NCBI GenBank assembly: GCA_023260935.1
Contig: JALQTL010000293.1
Coordinates: 1 to 8,186 of the forward strand
Source of the DNA: Paracoccaceae bacterium
Lineage (GTDB): Bacteria > Pseudomonadota > Alphaproteobacteria > Rhodobacterales > Rhodobacteraceae
DNA: 8,186 nt
Reading direction: 5' to 3'
Of the stretch, positions 6,154-8,186 are shown in pieces. A model generated the notes under the pieces. It was not told the DNA's origin and searched no databases. It saw only the letters and a list, made by a program, of their open reading frames with translations. A program made the position numbers and the translations under genes. Each line of letters starts with the position of its first letter. Position 1 is the first letter of the stretch.

Positions 6154-6264
6154 TCAGAAACTGAGGATCGTGAACAGGCCAACAAAGAGCGCCGTGATCC
6201 CGATCAGATCTTCGACCAGTGCGCCGCGCGAACGGATGATGATTTCCTTGACTTGGGCAACCAT
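6154..6264 (-). CDS. 36-residue single-span membrane microprotein, candidate SOS-induced
   Basis: This small ORF begins at ATG 6264, four bases after a perfect AGGAGGT (6269-6275), and ends at TGA 6154-6156. The N-terminal half is amphipathic and basic (K6, R11, R13 with I8-I10). It is followed by E18-D19 and then a continuous hydrophobic segment L20 to F36, long enough for one membrane span up to the C-terminus. It stands between recG and a strong terminator, all on the minus strand. A GTTC-N7-GTTC LexA-type box lies 57-71 bp upstream of the ATG. I cannot assign a family. The layout (SOS box, short leader, strong SD, tiny one-span protein) recalls TisB and Caulobacter SidA. Function is unknown. 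The coding status is supported by the SD, the terminator and the membrane-protein character. Confidence 0.72.
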   Translation of the reverse strand: MVAQVKEIIIRSRGALVEDLIGITALFVGLFTILSF

Positions 6265-6291
6265 GGCAACCTCCTGTTGATGTTGCCCCAT

Positions 6292-6320
6292 TGTTCTCAC
6301 ATCGCCCCGGCATCTGTAAA
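6292..6320 (-). promoter_or_regulatory. candidate promoter of the 36-aa ORF
   Basis: Minus-strand TTTACA (6315-6320) is a good -35, and AGAACA (6292-6297) is a weak -10 at exactly 17 bases spacing. The start site would lie near 6285 and give a leader of about 20 nt. The -35 directly abuts the LexA-type box, as expected for a repressed SOS promoter. Confidence 0.45.
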
Positions 6321-6335
6321 GAACTTTTTAAGAAC
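6321..6335 (-). promoter_or_regulatory. LexA-type SOS box (GTTC-N7-GTTC)
   Basis: The minus strand reads GTTCTTAAAAAGTTC, an exact match to the alphaproteobacterial LexA operator GTTC-N7-GTTC, with an AT-rich spacer. A third GTTC follows with a 6-base gap (6342-6345). The box overlaps no coding sequence, as the recG stop is at 6372, and touches the predicted -35 of the 36-aa ORF. This suggests LexA repression of that ORF until DNA damage. Confidence 0.65.
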
Positions 6336-6368
6336 ATTCGTGAACATTTCGTGTTTCGCACGCGAAAC
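6332..6368. repeat. tandem GAACATT(T)CGT repeat and adjacent palindrome
   Basis: GAACATTCGT (6332-6341) is followed immediately by GAACATTTCGT (6342-6352), then the perfect palindrome arms GTTTCGC (6353-6359) and GCGAAAC (6362-6368). The cluster fills the gap between recG and the LexA-type box. It may be a second regulator site or an extended LexA array. The palindrome could also form a hairpin just after the recG stop, but it has no T tract. Confidence 0.5.
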
Positions 6369-6371
6369 CGG

Positions 6372-8186
6372 TCATCCCACGCCAATCAGGCGGATCGCCC
6401 GGTCCTGATCCAGCAGCCACAACAGCAGCCGCGTCGCCTGCCCGCGCGGCCCCGTCAGGCCGGGGTCCATCGCCAGCAGCGCGCGCGCATCGGTCTGGGC
6501 CACGGCCATCAGCGCGGCCTGTCGTTCCAGATCGGCCACGCGGAACTTCGGCAGCCCCGATTGTGCCGTGCCGATCAGATCGCCCGCCCCGCGCATCGCC
6601 AGATCTTCCTCGGCGATGCGAAAGCCATCCTCGGTATCGCGGATCGTCTTCAGACGCCGTTCGCCACTTTCGCTGAGCGGGGACTGATACATCAGCAGGC
6701 AGGTCGACGAGGCCGCCCCCCGCCCCACCCGGCCACGCAACTGGTGCAACTGCGCAAGGCCAAAGATCTCGGCCCGCTCGATCACCATGATGCTGGCATT
6801 GGGCACGTTCACCCCCACCTCGATCACCGTGGTCGCCACCAGCACGCGGCTGCGCCCGGCCACGAAATCGGCCATTGCGGCATCCTTCTCGGCCGGGGGC
6901 ATCTGGCCATGAACCAGCCCCACGATGCCCTCGCCAAGGGCCGCGCGCAGATGCGCGAAACGGGCTTCGGCACTGGCATAATCCAGCACTTCAGAATCCT
7001 CGACCAGCGGGCAGACCCAATAGGCCTGCCGCCCTTCGGCCACCGCACGGGCCAGATGGGCCACCACCTCGTCGATCCGGGAACTGGCGATCAGCGCGGT
7101 TTTCACCGGCTTGCGGCCCGCAGGCTTTTCATCCAGCACCGACACATCCATGTCGCCATAGGTGGCCAGCGCAAGGCTGCGCGGAATTGGCGTGGCCGTC
7201 ATCACCAGCACATCAACCGCGCGCCCCTTCGCCCCCAGCTCCATCCGCTGCGCCACGCCAAAGCGGTGCTGTTCATCCACCACCGCCAGCCGCAGATCGT
7301 GAAAGGCCACATCCTTCTGGAACACCGCATGAGTGCCCACCAGAATGTCGATCCGCCCCTCGGCCAGATCGCGCAGCTTGGCCGCACGTTCCGCCCCCTT
7401 GTCGCGCCCCGTCAGCAGCACCAGCCTTACCCCCGCCGCCGCGGCCAGGGGCGCCAGCCCTTCATGGTGCTGGCGGGCCAGAATCTCGGTCGGGGCCATC
7501 ATGACCCCCTGCCCGCCCGCCTCGACCGCCGTAAGCAGCGCCATGAAGGCAACAAGGGTTTTTCCCGCCCCCACATCGCCCTGAAGCAGCCGGTTCATCC
7601 GCAAGGGCTGGGCCATGTCGGCGGTGATTTCGGCGATGGTCCGCGTCTGTGCCTTCGTGGGGGCATAGGGAAGGCTGGCCAGAACCTGCGCCTTAAGCCG
7701 ACCATGCCCCCGCGTCATCGCGCCCTTTTGCCGGCGCAAGGACACCCGCGCCAGCGACAGAGTCACCTGATGGGCAAAAAGCTCATCATAGGCCAGCCGG
7801 GCGCGGGCCGGATCGGTGGGCGCCAGTCCGCCCGCCCCCTGCGGCGCATGCACCGCCCGCACAGCCGCGCGCCAGTCGGGCCAGCCTTCACGCGCCTTCA
7901 GCGCCGGGTCTATCCATTCCGGCAGGTCCGGCGCCCGGGCCAGCGCCGCGGCCACGGCCTTGGTCACCAGCTTTTGCGTCACCCCTGCGGTCAGCGGATA
8001 AACCGGTTCATAGCCCGGCAGATCGCCCGCCTCCTCGGGGCGCAGCACATGGTCGGGGTGGGCCATCTGCGCCACGCCGTCAAAAAGCTCCACCTTGCCC
8101 GAAACGATGCGCCGCTGCCCCGTGGGCAGCAGCTTTTGCAGATATTCCCCCCGGGCATGAAAAAAGACCAGCATCCAGTCAAGGGC
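6372..8186 (-). CDS. recG: ATP-dependent DNA helicase RecG (5' end outside window)
   Basis: RecG is a branch-migration helicase that reverses stalled replication forks and resolves Holliday-junction-like structures. There are 604 codons here and the frame stays open to the window edge, so roughly the first 90-100 residues (start of the wedge domain) are missing. The ATG at 8174 is internal, since ALDW precedes it in frame. Visible motifs are: part of the wedge/OB domain with FFHARGEYLQ; Walker A GDVGAGKT at 7557-7580; MAPTEILARQHH; the DEQH box at 7266-7277 in DEQHRFG; TATPIPRSLALATYGDMD; GLVHGQM; TTVIEVGVNVPNA; and RGRVGRG near 6720-6740. The C-terminal block includes DLIGTAQSGLPKFRVADL. The protein is intact at its 3' end and stops at 6372. 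The downstream small ORF has its own candidate promoter. Confidence 0.97.
   Translation of the reverse strand, partial: ALDWMLVFFHARGEYLQKLLPTGQRRIVSGKVELFDGVAQMAHPDHVLRPEEAGDLPGYEPVYPLTAGVTQKLVTKAVAAALARAPDLPEWIDPALKAREGWPDWRAAVRAVHAPQGAGGLAPTDPARARLAYDELFAHQVTLSLARVSLRRQKGAMTRGHGRLKAQVLASLPYAPTKAQTRTIAEITADMAQPLRMNRLLQGDVGAGKTLVAFMALLTAVEAGGQGVMMAPTEILARQHHEGLAPLAAAAGVRLVLLTGRDKGAERAAKLRDLAEGRIDILVGTHAVFQKDVAFHDLRLAVVDEQHRFGVAQRMELGAKGRAVDVLVMTATPIPRSLALATYGDMDVSVLDEKPAGRKPVKTALIASSRIDEVVAHLARAVAEGRQAYWVCPLVEDSEVLDYASAEARFAHLRAALGEGIVGLVHGQMPPAEKDAAMADFVAGRSRVLVATTVIEVGVNVPNASIMVIERAEIFGLAQLHQLRGRVGRGAASSTCLLMYQSPLSESGERRLKTIRDTEDGFRIAEEDLAMRGAGDLIGTAQSGLPKFRVADLERQAALMAVAQTDARALLAMDPGLTGPRGQATRLLLWLLDQDRAIRLIGVG

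Noticed and set aside
5526..6185. 219-codon minus-strand frame opposite the IscU-like gene
   Set aside because: It crosses the strong terminator at 6031-6068 and is rich in Arg, His and Ala as expected for a shadow. The plus-strand protein has clear homology.
6115..6408. 97-codon plus-strand frame after the IscU-like gene
   Set aside because: It is antisense to the 36-codon ORF and the recG end, has no SD, and runs through the operator repeats. The minus-strand ORF has a far better translation signal.
7991..8182. Start of recG at ATG 8174 or a separate small ORF here
   Set aside because: The recG frame continues upstream to the window edge and the protein would lack most of the wedge domain if it started at 8174.

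Overview
The window is chromosomal DNA of a GC-rich alphaproteobacterium, most likely a member of the Rhodobacteraceae (Rhodobacter/Paracoccus relatives). This rests on strong G/C preference at third codon positions, an ATM1-type exporter, a HisI divergent from an IscU-like scaffold protein of the type seen in Rhodobacterales, and a direct-repeat GTTC-N7-GTTC site of the alphaproteobacterial LexA type. The organism assignment is an inference. No mobile element, CRISPR array, tRNA or rRNA is visible. Gene order looks like ordinary core chromosome.

Layout. 1-1556 (minus): ATM1-type ABC exporter, cut at its C-terminus by the window edge. 1627-3084 (minus): membrane-anchored protein with two Ig-like domains, long Pro/Ala linkers and a C-terminal LysM. 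3213-3782 (plus): LOG-family Rossmann protein, divergent from the LysM gene. 3801-4250 (minus): host-attachment-family protein, convergent with the LOG gene. 4394-4996 (minus): iron superoxide dismutase sodB, with a clear intrinsic terminator at 4334-4369. 5133-5492 (minus): hisI. 5556-6014 (plus): IscU-like scaffold protein, divergent from hisI and lacking the third cluster cysteine. 6154-6264 (minus): a 36-codon membrane microprotein with a perfect Shine-Dalgarno, ending in a strong terminator at 6031-6068. 6372-8186 (minus): recG, cut at its N-terminus by the window edge.

How the genes relate. Most neighbours are independent housekeeping units: an exporter linked to glutathione and Fe-S metabolism, an Fe-S scaffold, FeSOD, histidine biosynthesis and DNA repair. 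The most interesting part is the recG-downstream block. A LexA-type box (6321-6335) directly abuts a plausible -35 element. The promoter would produce a short leader and a 36-residue single-span membrane protein, closed by its own terminator. The whole block fits a compact SOS-induced membrane peptide unit, analogous in layout to TisB or Caulobacter SidA but without visible sequence identity to them. This is a prediction from the sequence only.
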